Origin: Verrucomicrobiales bacterium
GTDB lineage: Bacteria > Verrucomicrobiota > Verrucomicrobiia > Verrucomicrobiales > DEV007
NCBI GenBank assembly: GCA_002726915.1
Contig: PBSY01000044.1
Coordinates: 1 to 64,000, forward strand
Direction: 5' to 3'
DNA: 64,000 bases
Shown here: positions 17,663-26,599 of the stretch, piece after piece
Layout: the number at the start of each line of letters is the position of its first letter
Numbering within the stretch: position 1 is the first letter of the stretch
Position numbers and translations under genes: made by a program
Notes under the pieces: generated by a model
The model's input: only the letters and a program-made list of their open reading frames with translations
The model's database searches: none
Told to the model about the DNA's origin: nothing

Positions 17663-18235
17663 TTAGGCAGATCTCAGGGATGCCTCACCAACGATCTCAC
17701 GACGATGGAGCAGTAGAATAAAAAGTGAAATTGCAGCTATTAGGGTGATCCCGATAATGGCGATGAGCGTGAAGATCGTCGCCAGCTTTCGTCCGGTATT
17801 GTCTAAAGAGATACTAATTAGCAACGGTTCAACCAAGCCTGTTGCCTTAACCTCAATGATCTGTCCATAATTCTTGCTTTCAAACGATCCGAGGGAAACA
17901 GACTTTTCATCTCCGATGAATTTCGCCCTACGGTCAGAGGTTGCCAACTCAAGTTCCTGTGCACTTGCCACGTCAAATAGGTAAAGTCGACCACCGGGGG
18001 GTAACCAATCCCTCTCTCTCTCGGATTCACTTTTAACTTCGACCGGCAGCCAAACGGTGTATTTGCCTTTGGTAAGCAACTTAGCTTCAAAAGCCTGAGG
18101 CAACAAACCTCGCGCGGTCTCCTCAAACAAATCCGGTATCTGACGGAATCCGTAGGTAGTGGCGAGAATCAACCCTGCAACAAGCACTAGCACCGGAGGC
18201 ACGGAGCAAAGCAGCAAAGATAAAGATTTTCTCAT
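17663..18235 (-). CDS. Hypothetical protein with two membrane helices
   Basis: A 190-residue protein that I do not assign to a family. It has an N-terminal hydrophobic helix (about 5-28), a likely periplasmic region of about 115 residues, and a C-terminal helix (about 151-174) followed by a short basic tail (HRREIVGEASLR). This bitopic topology resembles sensor-like or scaffold membrane proteins, but no enzymatic motif is seen. It lies 77 bases upstream of the NfeD-like gene on the same strand and is probably cotranscribed with it. Confidence 0.6.
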   Translation of the reverse strand: MRKSLSLLLCSVPPVLVLVAGLILATTYGFRQIPDLFEETARGLLPQAFEAKLLTKGKYTVWLPVEVKSESERERDWLPPGGRLYLFDVASAQELELATSDRRAKFIGDEKSVSLGSFESKNYGQIIEVKATGLVEPLLISISLDNTGRKLATIFTLIAIIGITLIAAISLFILLLHRREIVGEASLRSA

Positions 18236-18239
18236 TCGA

Positions 18240-18386
18240 TCAGCAAATTCCGCGAGAACTCTTTTGTTCGGTCATTTCTCCCGAGGAAACGCTGAAACCA
18301 GCATTATCGATCATTGGAACTGCGTAGAGAGCAGGGAGGCTGAAAAGCAGGGTGGATAGCAATGTCACTAAAGTGTATCGATTCAT
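18240..18386 (-). CDS. Possible small secreted peptide (48 residues)
   Basis: A short frame starting MNRYTLVTLLSTLLFSLPA, which looks like a signal peptide with a plausible cleavage after LYA, followed by only about 25 mature residues. Its stop lies four bases before the ATG of the two-helix membrane protein, as in an operon. There is no clear ribosome site and no known family, so it may be fortuitous. Confidence 0.3.
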   Translation of the reverse strand: MNRYTLVTLLSTLLFSLPALYAVPMIDNAGFSVSSGEMTEQKSSRGIC

Positions 18387-18563
18387 GGATTATGGCACAA
18401 CTTTCGCCCTGTTCTCGGTCCTATTAGGCGAGGAAGGATAATTGCTAGAGCCATCCGCCCAAATGTTGGTGAATCTCGCAGTCGAGCAAGAGAGTAAGGA
18501 CCTCATTTTGTGGCAGTTACCTCTCATGAGCAAGGGATAACAGAGCCGTAAAACGCCAACAAG
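18387..18563. other. Intergenic stretch upstream of the NfeD group
   Basis: Together with the doubtful small frame next to it, this forms a gap of about 330 bases between the two-helix membrane protein and nrnA. It probably holds the promoter of the minus-strand NfeD group and the end of the nusA-operon transcript. No strong hairpin or RNA gene was seen. Confidence 0.4.
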
Positions 18564-19538
18564 CTATTTCGATGACATGAGCACCGCCACACGGGACATG
18601 AACTCAACTCTAGCGGTCTCAATCGGCCCCGCTATCCTCGCTCCAGCAGCGAGCGTGTGTCCTCCCCCTCCGAATTCCGCGCAAATCTCTCCGACACTGT
18701 AATGTTTATTTTTAGAACGTGAACTCACTCTGATCATGCCGTCACTCAATTCTTCAAACAAAACAGCAATTATGACACTATCGATTGATCGGATTGTGTC
18801 GATCGCCCCTTCCGTATCACCAATTTGAAGGTTCAATTGTTCCGAAACTATTCGAGGTAAGCTAACACTGGCAAATCGTCCATCTTCACTAATCTCCATT
18901 CCCTCAAGGATATACTGCAACATCTCGACTCGACGCCGAGGATAGTTTTCGTACAAACGTTGATTAATATCTCCGACATCGACCCCAATTTCGATAAGCT
19001 CCCCGGCAATACGCATAGTCTCCGACGAAGTCGACGGATAGCGAAATCCCCCTGTATCTGTGGAGATGGCTGCATAAAGATTTTGGGCTGTATCGGGACT
19101 GACACTCCAGCCCGAGTAGCTGGCGAGTTGATAAACAATCTGGCCGGTCGCGGGCGAGTCAGCATCAACATAATTGATGTCGGCGTAACCGGTATTACTA
19201 ATGTGGTGATCGATATTAATTACCAATTCGTTACCCTCAAGAGCTTCCCAGAACCCTTTCCCAAGCCTGAGCTTATCCGCCGAGTCCAAGACGATAACAA
19301 GGTCAAATTCGCCGGCTTTTTCCGGTGTTTCAATCAGTTCTGCACCGGGAAGAAACCTGAGCGATTCCGGAACAGGATCGCAATTAACAATTACGACTTC
19401 TTTCCCCTCCCCTTGGAGAATCAACCCCAGGGCCACAGCTGAACCGACCGCGTCACCATCAGGACGCGCGTGACTTGTCACCCCAATTCTACGAGCGCCG
19501 CTAATGGCTCTAATAATTTCGTCGAACGTATCTTCCAC
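18564..19538 (-). CDS. nrnA: DHH/DHHA1 phosphoesterase NrnA (oligoribonuclease / pAp phosphatase)
   Basis: A 324-residue DHH-family phosphoesterase. NrnA degrades short RNA oligomers and dephosphorylates 3',5'-pAp. The catalytic motifs are present: SHARPDGDAVGSA, a VLDSAD motif, DHHISN, STDTGG, and the C-terminal DHHA1 glycine box FGGGGHTLAAGA. It is the last gene of the nusA-infB-rbfA run, 60 bases after rbfA, the order seen in many bacteria. truB, which often follows, is not present in the next bases. Confidence 0.9.
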   Translation of the reverse strand: MEDTFDEIIRAISGARRIGVTSHARPDGDAVGSAVALGLILQGEGKEVVIVNCDPVPESLRFLPGAELIETPEKAGEFDLVIVLDSADKLRLGKGFWEALEGNELVINIDHHISNTGYADINYVDADSPATGQIVYQLASYSGWSVSPDTAQNLYAAISTDTGGFRYPSTSSETMRIAGELIEIGVDVGDINQRLYENYPRRRVEMLQYILEGMEISEDGRFASVSLPRIVSEQLNLQIGDTEGAIDTIRSIDSVIIAVLFEELSDGMIRVSSRSKNKHYSVGEICAEFGGGGHTLAAGARIAGPIETARVEFMSRVAVLMSSK

Positions 19539-19598
19539 CGTTTTCTACCTTAATCATTAGCCAGAGACTCTAAGCGACAAAGGACGCTCGATTACCTG

Positions 19599-19970
19599 TC
19601 AATTATCGGGACTTTCATTCCCGTTTTCCAAGTCAATTTCACCAAGTTCTTCGAGGATATTCAAAACTCGAACTCCGCGCTCAACCGAATTATCGGCTAC
19701 AAAAGTCAGCCTCGGAGTATTCCTAAGTACTACACGCTTCATCACCACACCTTGGATAAATCCATGCTTTGCATTGAGCCTACTGATAACTTGATCCGCC
19801 TCAACTTCTTCACCGATAACACCTATGAAGACCGTCGCTGCCCTAAGGTCCTTGGCCGTTTCAACAGCATGAATTGTGACGAGAATGTTCGTAAATTCGA
19901 AACTCTTCTCAATACAAGCACTGATTTCGCGCTTGAGCAGTTCGTTTACACGGTCTAGTCGCTGGCTCAT
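19599..19970 (-). CDS. rbfA: Ribosome-binding factor A
   Basis: A 123-residue KH-like protein that binds the 30S subunit and assists 16S rRNA 5'-end maturation, especially in the cold. The start MSQRLDRVNELLKREIS and the late TPRLTFVADNSVERGVRV segment are characteristic of RbfA. Length is normal. It is positioned between infB (56 bases upstream) and nrnA in the conserved translation operon. Confidence 0.92.
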   Translation of the reverse strand: MSQRLDRVNELLKREISACIEKSFEFTNILVTIHAVETAKDLRAATVFIGVIGEEVEADQVISRLNAKHGFIQGVVMKRVVLRNTPRLTFVADNSVERGVRVLNILEELGEIDLENGNESPDN

Positions 19971-20026
19971 AGCACCCTCTCAGGCTGTGAAGAGATGGAC
20001 ACGAAAGATTCCCAAACACTCGGAAA

Positions 20027-22054
20027 TCAGAGTGTCTTGGCGAGCTTCTCGAGCTCGTAGCATTCGATCACGTCTTCCTTCTGATAATCGTTGAATTTGC
20101 CAAGCTTTATCCCGCACTCGAGACCATTCTTGACTTCCTTCGCATCGTCTTTAAAGCGTCGAAGCGTCGAAAAACCGCCGTCGTAGATCGGAACACCATC
20201 ACGGACTACTCGGGCACGTGCTGTTCGCACAACCTTACCATCCGTAACAACGCAGCCTCCTACACGGCCAGACGAAAGCTTGAACACTTCTAGAACCTTT
20301 GCGTGGCCTATCACCCTCTCGCGGGTTTCGGGATCGAGCAGTCCAAGCATCGCCTCCTTCACTTGATCAATTAGCTCGTAAATGATCGAGAAGAGTTTCA
20401 CTTGAACGCCTTCGCGCTTAACAACTGGCTGTGCCTTGCTTTCCACCTTGGTGTTGAAACCAATGAGGATTGCGTCGGATGCACTTGCTAGCAGCACGTC
20501 CGCCTCAGTAATTGGGCCGGCACTTTGACGAAGAATGTCGACTGAGATTTTATCGGACTCAATTTCAATCAATGATTTTTCGATCGCCTGAATTGAGCCT
20601 TGCACATCGGCCTTGATAATAAGCTTGAGAGTCGTCTTCTTACCCTGCTCGATATTTGCAAAGAGCGTCTCTAACGCGGATTTATCCTGAGGCTTTAATT
20701 TCTCTTGGCGGACCTGATCGAGACGTTCGCCCCCGAGTTTTTTAGCTTTGCGCTCGGACTCCATCTCGATGAGTTCATCCCCAACATTAGGAACACCCGA
20801 ATACCCCACGACTTCTATTGGGGAAGAGGGGCCCGCCCCCTGTGTGCGGACGCCCGTATCGTCGATAAGCGCCTTCACTTTGCCATGATGATTTCCACAG
20901 ATAAAGGCGTCCCCGACGTCAAGCGTGCCTGCCTGCACCACAACAGTAGCAGTGGGCCCTTTACCTGGTTCTGTCCGTGCCTCAATCACAATACCGCGTG
21001 CAGCACCTTCAGGGTTCGATTTTAACTCCAAGACTTCCGCTTGAAGGTGAATTATTTCAAGAAGCTCATCAAGTCCGGTGCCCTCTTTTGCTGAGACTTC
21101 GACGCAGATTGTCTCACCTCCCCAATCCTCCGGAGTCAGGTCGTTCTCCTGAAGCTGGCCTTTGACCTTGTTCACATCGGCACGAGGAAGATCTACCTTA
21201 TTAATCGCGATAATAATGGTAACGCCGGCTGCGCGGCAATGGTCAATTGCTTCGAAAGTGGTCGGCATCAAGCCATCATCAGCCGCTACAACGAGGACTA
21301 CGATGTCGGTAATGTCGGCACCGCGGGCGCGCATTTCAGAAAACGCCGCGTGACCGGGCGTATCGATGAAGGTGACGCTCTTGTCGTTGCGGATAATCTG
21401 GTAAGCACCGATGTGTTGAGTAATGCCGCCAGCCTCACCATTAACCACCCGAGATCCACGGTAAGCATCAAGTAGCGATGTCTTACCGTGGTCAACATGC
21501 CCCATGAATGTGACAACCGGCGGGCGAATCGCTAGCTTCTCTTCCTCAACCTCTTTAATGTCTTCGACCTCAGGAACCTCAATGACTTCTTCAACTTTGT
21601 GAACACCAGCCCCCTTTTCGCGCTTTTCTTTCTCGAAGACGAAACCATGCTTTTCACAAATCTGAGACGCCACATCGGGCTCGATCGATTGAGTCTGGTT
21701 GGCAAAGACATCCAGCTCCATCAGGTCTTGGATGATCTTGAAGGGCTTCATCTCCATCATCTCCGCCAAATCTTTGACGATAATGGGTGGCTTGATATGA
21801 ATAATTTTTTGACCGCCAACTTCTTCTAAACTGCTATCGCTGCCATGATCATCGGCTGCCTCGGTATCTTGAGGCTTCGCCTCTCCCTCCTCGGTGAGTT
21901 GGCTGGAGGCTTTGTCTAAGCCTAGCGCCTCTCCTTTTCCTTTGCGCTCACTCTTCTTCTCCTCCTTTTCCCAAAGGTTCAGTGCCTCCGCTTTTTTTTC
22001 GTCGAGAGACTTATCGCCGGAGTCAGCGTCATCCTGGTTATCTTTTTCGGGCAT
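20027..22054 (-). CDS. infB: Translation initiation factor IF-2
   Basis: A 675-residue IF-2, the GTPase that brings initiator fMet-tRNA to the ribosome. A short charged N-terminal region (1-80) precedes an IF2-N-like segment (about 84-140). The G domain has GHVDHGKT at 185-192, DTPGH and NKVD motifs. Domains II-IV follow, with the C-terminal [10 protein letters not shown] segment that recognises formyl-Met. The N-terminal extension is much shorter than in E. coli or many Verrucomicrobiota. It lies 121 bases after nusA on the same strand. Confidence 0.95.
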   Translation of the reverse strand: MPEKDNQDDADSGDKSLDEKKAEALNLWEKEEKKSERKGKGEALGLDKASSQLTEEGEAKPQDTEAADDHGSDSSLEEVGGQKIIHIKPPIIVKDLAEMMEMKPFKIIQDLMELDVFANQTQSIEPDVASQICEKHGFVFEKEKREKGAGVHKVEEVIEVPEVEDIKEVEEEKLAIRPPVVTFMGHVDHGKTSLLDAYRGSRVVNGEAGGITQHIGAYQIIRNDKSVTFIDTPGHAAFSEMRARGADITDIVVLVVAADDGLMPTTFEAIDHCRAAGVTIIIAINKVDLPRADVNKVKGQLQENDLTPEDWGGETICVEVSAKEGTGLDELLEIIHLQAEVLELKSNPEGAARGIVIEARTEPGKGPTATVVVQAGTLDVGDAFICGNHHGKVKALIDDTGVRTQGAGPSSPIEVVGYSGVPNVGDELIEMESERKAKKLGGERLDQVRQEKLKPQDKSALETLFANIEQGKKTTLKLIIKADVQGSIQAIEKSLIEIESDKISVDILRQSAGPITEADVLLASASDAILIGFNTKVESKAQPVVKREGVQVKLFSIIYELIDQVKEAMLGLLDPETRERVIGHAKVLEVFKLSSGRVGGCVVTDGKVVRTARARVVRDGVPIYDGGFSTLRRFKDDAKEVKNGLECGIKLGKFNDYQKEDVIECYELEKLAKTL

Positions 22055-22175
22055 AAGAGGTTTGGTGATAAAAACAGTCCAGTGAGAAAATTTGGAATCG
22101 TTTATTCTGAAAGTCTAAAAAGCCTTGTCGAATTAAGAAGCCAACCGAAGGATTCGATCGGTGGGTTCACCCTTT

Positions 22176-23573
22176 TCAGTTTTCCTCCTCGGCAGGTGCT
22201 TCTTCCTCGACAGGTGCTTCTTCCTCGACAGGTGCTTCTTCCTCGACAGGTGCTTCTGAAGCGCTCTCCTCGACAGGTGCTTCTGAAGCGCTCTCCTCGG
22301 CAGAGGCTTCCTCAACCTCCCCTTCGCCACCTACCGCGGCTTTTGCCCTATCGAGAACCACTTTACCCTCATCGACACTGACACCTAATACATCAGCGAT
22401 GTCGACCTCATCAACGTCGTTGGCGATCATCTCGATGGACATCAACCCACCACGCACGAGAGCGACAGCAATTTCCTCATCGATATCTGCCGAACTGGAA
22501 ATCGCCGAGGCGGCCTGAGCGACTTGGGCTTCAAATGCCTCATGGGCAGATTCATCCTTCTGAACCTGCACATCCCAACCTACAAGGCGCGCCGTGAGGC
22601 GAGCGTTTTGGCCGCGGCGTCCGATCGCCTTTGAGAGCTCTTCCTCGTCCACTCGAACCAGAACTGACTTATTCTCTTCATCGAGGGTTATCGACCTAAT
22701 CTCTGCCGGCTTTAGGGCTTCGCCGACAAACGCATTAATGTCATCGCTCCAGCGGATGATATCGACTTTCTCGTTGTTAAGTTCGCGAACAATATTTTTG
22801 ACGCGAGCGCCTCTAAGTCCAACGCAAGCACCAACAGGGTCGACTTTTTCATCTGCACTGAAAACCGCCACCTTAGTCCGGTAACCCGCCTCGCGGGCCA
22901 ACGAACGGATTTCAACCGTGCGATCAGCGATTTCACTCACCTCAGATTCAAAAAGTCGGCGCACGAAATTGGGGTGGCTTCGGGAAAGAATAATCTCAGG
23001 ACCTCGCGCCCCATTCTCTACCGCAACTACATAGGCGCGTATGCGGTCGCCTACGTTATATTCCTCGGTCGACACACGCTCCCGTTGGTGCATCACTCCC
23101 TCGAACTTACCGAGGTCAATAAATACGTCACCTCGCTCAAACCGACGCACTGTGCCACTGACAATATCTCCGGCCCGATCTTTGAACTCGTCGTAGATCA
23201 TCTCTTTCTCGGCCTGACGTAGACGCTGCATCATGGTCTGCTTGGCAGTCTGAGCGGCGATCCGTCCGAAGTTCGCGGGAGTGATGTCTACCTCTAGATC
23301 ATCGTCCACGTTAAGTTCGGGGTTAAGCCGTCGAGCGGTAAAGATGTCGATCTCGTCGTATGGATTTTCGACACGGTCGCAAACCACCAAAGTCGCGAAA
23401 GCGCGGATATCACCTTTATCAGGATCGATATGAATCCGCATCTCGCGAGCAGGACCGATGCTTTTGCGAGACGCAGACAGGAGTGCCGTCTCAAGCGCTT
23501 CGACCATTGTCTCGCGATTGATTCCTTTTTCTTTTTCGTAATATTCGAAAAGTGCTAGCAATTCGTTTGTCAT
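22176..23573 (-). CDS. nusA: Transcription termination/antitermination factor NusA
   Basis: A 465-residue NusA, an RNA polymerase-binding factor for pausing, termination and rRNA antitermination. The N-terminal polymerase-binding domain is followed by the S1 domain (GDIVSGTVRRFERGDVFIDLG) and the two KH domains (GACVGLRGARVKNIVREL and AIGRRGQNARLTARLVGW). After a short helical segment the chain ends in an Ala/Pro/Glu-rich acidic tail made of tandem repeats. rimP, which usually precedes nusA, is absent: a divergent HAD gene starts 159 bases upstream. Confidence 0.95.
   Translation of the reverse strand: MTNELLALFEYYEKEKGINRETMVEALETALLSASRKSIGPAREMRIHIDPDKGDIRAFATLVVCDRVENPYDEIDIFTARRLNPELNVDDDLEVDITPANFGRIAAQTAKQTMMQRLRQAEKEMIYDEFKDRAGDIVSGTVRRFERGDVFIDLGKFEGVMHQRERVSTEEYNVGDRIRAYVVAVENGARGPEIILSRSHPNFVRRLFESEVSEIADRTVEIRSLAREAGYRTKVAVFSADEKVDPVGACVGLRGARVKNIVRELNNEKVDIIRWSDDINAFVGEALKPAEIRSITLDEENKSVLVRVDEEELSKAIGRRGQNARLTARLVGWDVQVQKDESAHEAFEAQVAQAASAISSSADIDEEIAVALVRGGLMSIEMIANDVDEVDIADVLGVSVDEGKVVLDRAKAAVGGEGEVEEASAEESASEAPVEESASEAPVEEEAPVEEEAPVEEEAPAEEEN
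22193..22300 (-). repeat. In-frame tandem repeats encoding the acidic NusA tail
   Basis: Three copies of an 18-base unit (CAGGTGCTTCTTCCTCGA on the plus strand) followed by two copies of a 27-base unit that starts with the same ten bases. Both lengths are multiples of three and encode Glu-rich EEEAPV and EESASEAPV units. Confidence 0.9.
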
Positions 23574-23732
23574 TTTTTCGAGCTAATCTTTCGATGTTGA
23601 GACAAAAAAAAGCGGGACGAGCCCACTTAATCCATTTAGCCAGTATACAGGCCAACTTCTCAAGATTGTAGGATCGCAACTATAGGGGGTTCCGATCGAA
23701 TAGGCAAGACGTAAATCTAGACAAATCAAGCC

Positions 23733-24419
23733 ATGTCAAATGACCTCATCAAAGCCATCAGTTTCGATGCTGCTGGGACCCTCATTCATCTCGCCGAACC
23801 AGTCGGAAACGCCTATTCGCGAGTGGCTCAAAGGCACGGCATCTCAGCTTCACCCGACTCACTTAATCACGCTTTCTCACGCGTCTGGTCCCGGACTCCA
23901 CCTCCCTTTTCCCCTGAATCCACTGTAGATCATCCTAATGAAAAATCGTGGTGGGAACACCTCGTTGGCGAGGTGTTTGCGGAGGCCCAAGCTGTGTTCT
24001 CGAAGGCTCACGATTTCGAGGTATTTTTTGAAGACCTCTATGACCATTTCGAAGCACCTGGAACTTGGACTGCTGACCCCGATGCGACAGAGGTGCTTTC
24101 GGTCGTTACCAAAAGTTATCCCGTAATTATACTTTCAAATTTTGACTATCGACTGCGTCGCATCCTTAGAGACCTCGCGCTTTTGTCGCATTTCCAGCAC
24201 ACTCTACTTTCATGCGAGATTGGAGCGTCGAAACCTAATCCCAAGATCTTCGCAGAAGCTGCTTCAAGACTGGCGCTTCCCCCTGAGACTATCCTGCATG
24301 TCGGAGACGATCCCGAATGCGACTGGACTGGAGCGGAAAACGCCGGATTTAAGCACTTTCGAGTTGGGAGAAAAGAAAATTCACTTCGATCATTATTAGA
24401 AGAACTTTCACTTGCGTGA
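23733..24419 (+). CDS. HAD-superfamily hydrolase (REG-2/HDHD3-like)
   Basis: A 228-residue haloacid-dehalogenase-type phosphatase. The nucleophile lies in motif I SFDAAGTLI (D11). The second Asp of the usual DxD is Ala, as in the HDHD3/REG-2-like and phosphonatase-like branches. Motif II is ILSNFD, motif III includes the lysine of GASKPNPKIF, and motif IV is HVGDDPECD. A helical cap lies between residues of about 20 and 110. The substrate is unknown. It is divergent from nusA and ends 58 bases before the tRNA-Lys gene, with a terminator between them. Confidence 0.85.
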   Translation: MSNDLIKAISFDAAGTLIHLAEPVGNAYSRVAQRHGISASPDSLNHAFSRVWSRTPPPFSPESTVDHPNEKSWWEHLVGEVFAEAQAVFSKAHDFEVFFEDLYDHFEAPGTWTADPDATEVLSVVTKSYPVIILSNFDYRLRRILRDLALLSHFQHTLLSCEIGASKPNPKIFAEAASRLALPPETILHVGDDPECDWTGAENAGFKHFRVGRKENSLRSLLEELSLA

Positions 24420-24446
24420 TTGATCTTGCGCATTAAAATTAGCGCC

Positions 24447-24475
24447 CGTCGCGGTAAACCACCGGCGACGTTTTT
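24447..24475 (+). terminator. Terminator of the HAD gene
   Basis: A GC-rich hairpin (CGTCGCGGT pairing with ACCGGCGACG, one bulged G) with a five-base loop is followed by five T. It ends three bases before the tRNA-Lys gene. Confidence 0.75.
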
Positions 24476-24477
24476 GT

Positions 24478-24550
24478 GGACGGATAGCTCAGTTGGTAGA
24501 GCAGTTGGCTTTTAACCAATTGGTCCAGGGTTCGAGTCCCTGTCCGTCCA
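24478..24550 (+). tRNA. tRNA-Lys (anticodon TTT)
   Basis: A complete cloverleaf. The acceptor stem GGACGGA pairs with TCCGTCC. The D arm begins TAGCTCAG, the anticodon loop is CTTTTAA with anticodon TTT, and the T arm contains GGTTCGAGTCC. The length is 73 bases with the discriminator A, and CCA is not encoded. It closely resembles the E. coli tRNA-Lys. It sits between the HAD gene and the end of the dcw cluster. Confidence 0.97.
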
Positions 24551-24616
24551 CTCTTTTTTCCCTTTCTACCCTCGGGCGAGGTCTTACCTCTTGGGTCAAA
24601 ACAAACCATTCGGCTC

Positions 24617-25765
24617 TCAGGCACGGGGCGTGATTCGGTTCCTACGGATCACCCAGTCCTTCCCTTCAACCTGCTCGACTACTCCTTGTCGATATATATT
24701 GATAAGGATACCAATGGCAACGAATCCGACCAGCAGTGACGAACCTCCGTAGCTCACAAAAGGCAGCGTTAGACCGGTGTTAGGTAAAATTGCTGTTGTC
24801 ACTCCGATGTTGAGGAAGGCCTGGAAACCTATATAACCCGCCAGTCCAATGGCAAGTAAAGTTCCAAATCGGTCGGGCGCGTGCGCTCCAATGATAAATC
24901 CTGAGAAGACCAGAAAGACAAATGCGAGAACAACGAGAATTGTACATATCAGGCCCATCTCTTCTCCAATCATGGGAAAGATAAAATCAGTATGGGCAAA
25001 TGGCATGTACATCATCTTGAGACGGCCTTCTCCAATTCCTCGGCCTGTCATCCCCCCTGATCCGATTGCCATGAGAGCCAGCCACTGTTGGTAGCCCGCT
25101 CCGTCCTGATGCTTCTCGAGATCAAGAAAAGCCATGATACGCTCAACCCTGTTCGGGGCGTAGTTCATCATCCCCATAAAAGCAACCACTCCAGCAAGAC
25201 AAAGCCCCGTGAGGTATTTCCAGTTGGTGCCCGCAACAAAAAGAATAAGAAAGGTAGTAGCGGAGAGAACGGCTGTCGTGCCGATATCAACCTCAAAGAG
25301 GATGAGCAACAGAGGGAGCGATACGACCGCCAGCGGCGCACCAAACCCTTGAACCAGATGATCGCCGCCATCGGGATGTCGAGAGAACCAGTAAGCGAGA
25401 AAAGTAATGACCGCAATCTTGGCAAACTCGGAAGGCTGCAGGCGCAATGACCCAAATTCGATCCAACGAGATTCACCGTTAATATCCCGCCCGATCCCTG
25501 GGACAAAACAAAGCGCAAGAAGAACCACCACCCCTCCATAGAGGAGCCAGTTCCGTTTTTTCCAGAAGCGATAATCCGTCATCGCCGCCCAGGCACAGAG
25601 CCCGATGCCCAAAAACAGCCAAACCCCCTGCTTCTTGGCTTCGCGATAGCCATCAGTAGGATCAGCACCAGCACTGAAAACACACGTACTGATAAGCATC
25701 ACGAGCCCTACGATCACCAGAAAAGAAACGGCGGATAGCAGCATGATTAGACTTTTCTGGTGCAT
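24617..25765 (-). CDS. ftsW: Lipid II polymerase / cell division protein FtsW
   Basis: A 382-residue SEDS-family membrane glycosyltransferase. With its class B PBP partner (FtsI) it polymerises septal peptidoglycan. About ten membrane helices are visible. SEDS hallmarks include the ESRWIEFGSLRLQPSEFAK segment, the GYQQWLALMAIGSGG loop, and the late NTGLTLPFVSYGGSSL motif. RodA is similar, but the position in the dcw cluster supports FtsW. It is the last gene of the cluster; murG, murC, ddl and ftsQAZ do not follow. Confidence 0.93.
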   Translation of the reverse strand: MHQKSLIMLLSAVSFLVIVGLVMLISTCVFSAGADPTDGYREAKKQGVWLFLGIGLCAWAAMTDYRFWKKRNWLLYGGVVVLLALCFVPGIGRDINGESRWIEFGSLRLQPSEFAKIAVITFLAYWFSRHPDGGDHLVQGFGAPLAVVSLPLLLILFEVDIGTTAVLSATTFLILFVAGTNWKYLTGLCLAGVVAFMGMMNYAPNRVERIMAFLDLEKHQDGAGYQQWLALMAIGSGGMTGRGIGEGRLKMMYMPFAHTDFIFPMIGEEMGLICTILVVLAFVFLVFSGFIIGAHAPDRFGTLLAIGLAGYIGFQAFLNIGVTTAILPNTGLTLPFVSYGGSSLLVGFVAIGILINIYRQGVVEQVEGKDWVIRRNRITPRA

Positions 25766-25812
25766 GGAAACGTGAAGCGTTAAGTGGCTATTAAAAGAAA
25801 TCAGCGCTACTT

Positions 25813-26574
25813 TTAGTTGCGACGAGGAACACTAAGCTTTTGCCCGATTTGGAGGGTCTCGGGTCGATCAATGCCGTTAAGCTGCATCAACTCATTGAAA
25901 GAAACGTCAAGCTCGCGGGAGATCGCCCAAGCAGTATCTCCAGGCTTCACCGTGTAGGTCGTGCGCTGTGAAGCGGCGTTGTTTTCCGCTGCTTGAACGG
26001 GCCGTGAGGCAACGACAGGTTGAGCGATAGCAACAGGCCCCTTATCAGGAATGTTCAGCCAGCGACCAGGGTAGAGCTCATTATCGGAAATGATTGAGTT
26101 AGCTTGGCGGAGTAGTTCAGGATCGACTTTAAGAGCCTTGGCAATTTGCGAGAGCGTATCCCCCGCCTGAACTTTATACTGGAGATCATTAGCAAGATTC
26201 TGATTAAGGGGAGCCGCGAGTGCTGCGCCAGCGACATCTTGTTCAGGCTCCTTCGCCGCCGCTGGAACCGAAACGGCAAGTGCGCGCTTATCCTGAACAG
26301 CCTCATCGACGGTTTCCCGGGCTGAGCTAATAGTGACGGCGGTTTCCGTCGAGGCCTTATCCACCATCTTGAAAGCCAACATTCCACCGATTGCTATCGC
26401 ATGAAGAATCGCGACGATACTGATGATTCTAGTGAGGCGAACATCTGGTGTATCAAGATACCAGTCCTGCTCTTCGGTGAGATTAGCTGCAAGCTTCGTC
26501 TGCGCGCGAGTTCGACTAAGGGTGGTGTGGCGGGCGCCTTTTGCTGTTCTTCGATTTCTTCGTGTGTTGCTCAT
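25813..26574 (-). CDS. Membrane-anchored protein with two LysM domains, inside the dcw cluster
   Basis: A 253-residue bitopic protein. A basic N-terminal region (NTRRNRRTAKGARH) is followed by a membrane helix at about residues 50-72, an Ala/Glu-rich linker, and two LysM domains for peptidoglycan binding (YKVQAGDTLSQIAKALKV and, near the end, YTVKPGDTAWAISRELDV). The start was set at the ATG at 26574; the longer frame runs 53 residues into murD. Lying 25 bases after murD and 47 bases before ftsW, it is probably a cell-division or wall-anchoring factor. No amidase or peptidase domain is present. Confidence 0.85.
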   Translation of the reverse strand: MSNTRRNRRTAKGARHTTLSRTRAQTKLAANLTEEQDWYLDTPDVRLTRIISIVAILHAIAIGGMLAFKMVDKASTETAVTISSARETVDEAVQDKRALAVSVPAAAKEPEQDVAGAALAAPLNQNLANDLQYKVQAGDTLSQIAKALKVDPELLRQANSIISDNELYPGRWLNIPDKGPVAIAQPVVASRPVQAAENNAASQRTTYTVKPGDTAWAISRELDVSFNELMQLNGIDRPETLQIGQKLSVPRRN

Positions 26575-26599
26575 TGTTGTCGTTGGTTGTTGTAAAGTA

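Noticed and set aside
22193-22300. Regular short repeats resembling a CRISPR or VNTR array
   Set aside because: The units are contiguous, without spacers, multiples of three, and lie in frame in nusA; they are coding repeats.
24439-24624. Minus-strand frame with a GRTGTRTLDQLVKSQLLYQ segment
   Set aside because: It is the antisense of the tRNA-Lys gene and is a well-known spurious protein produced by translating tRNA complements.
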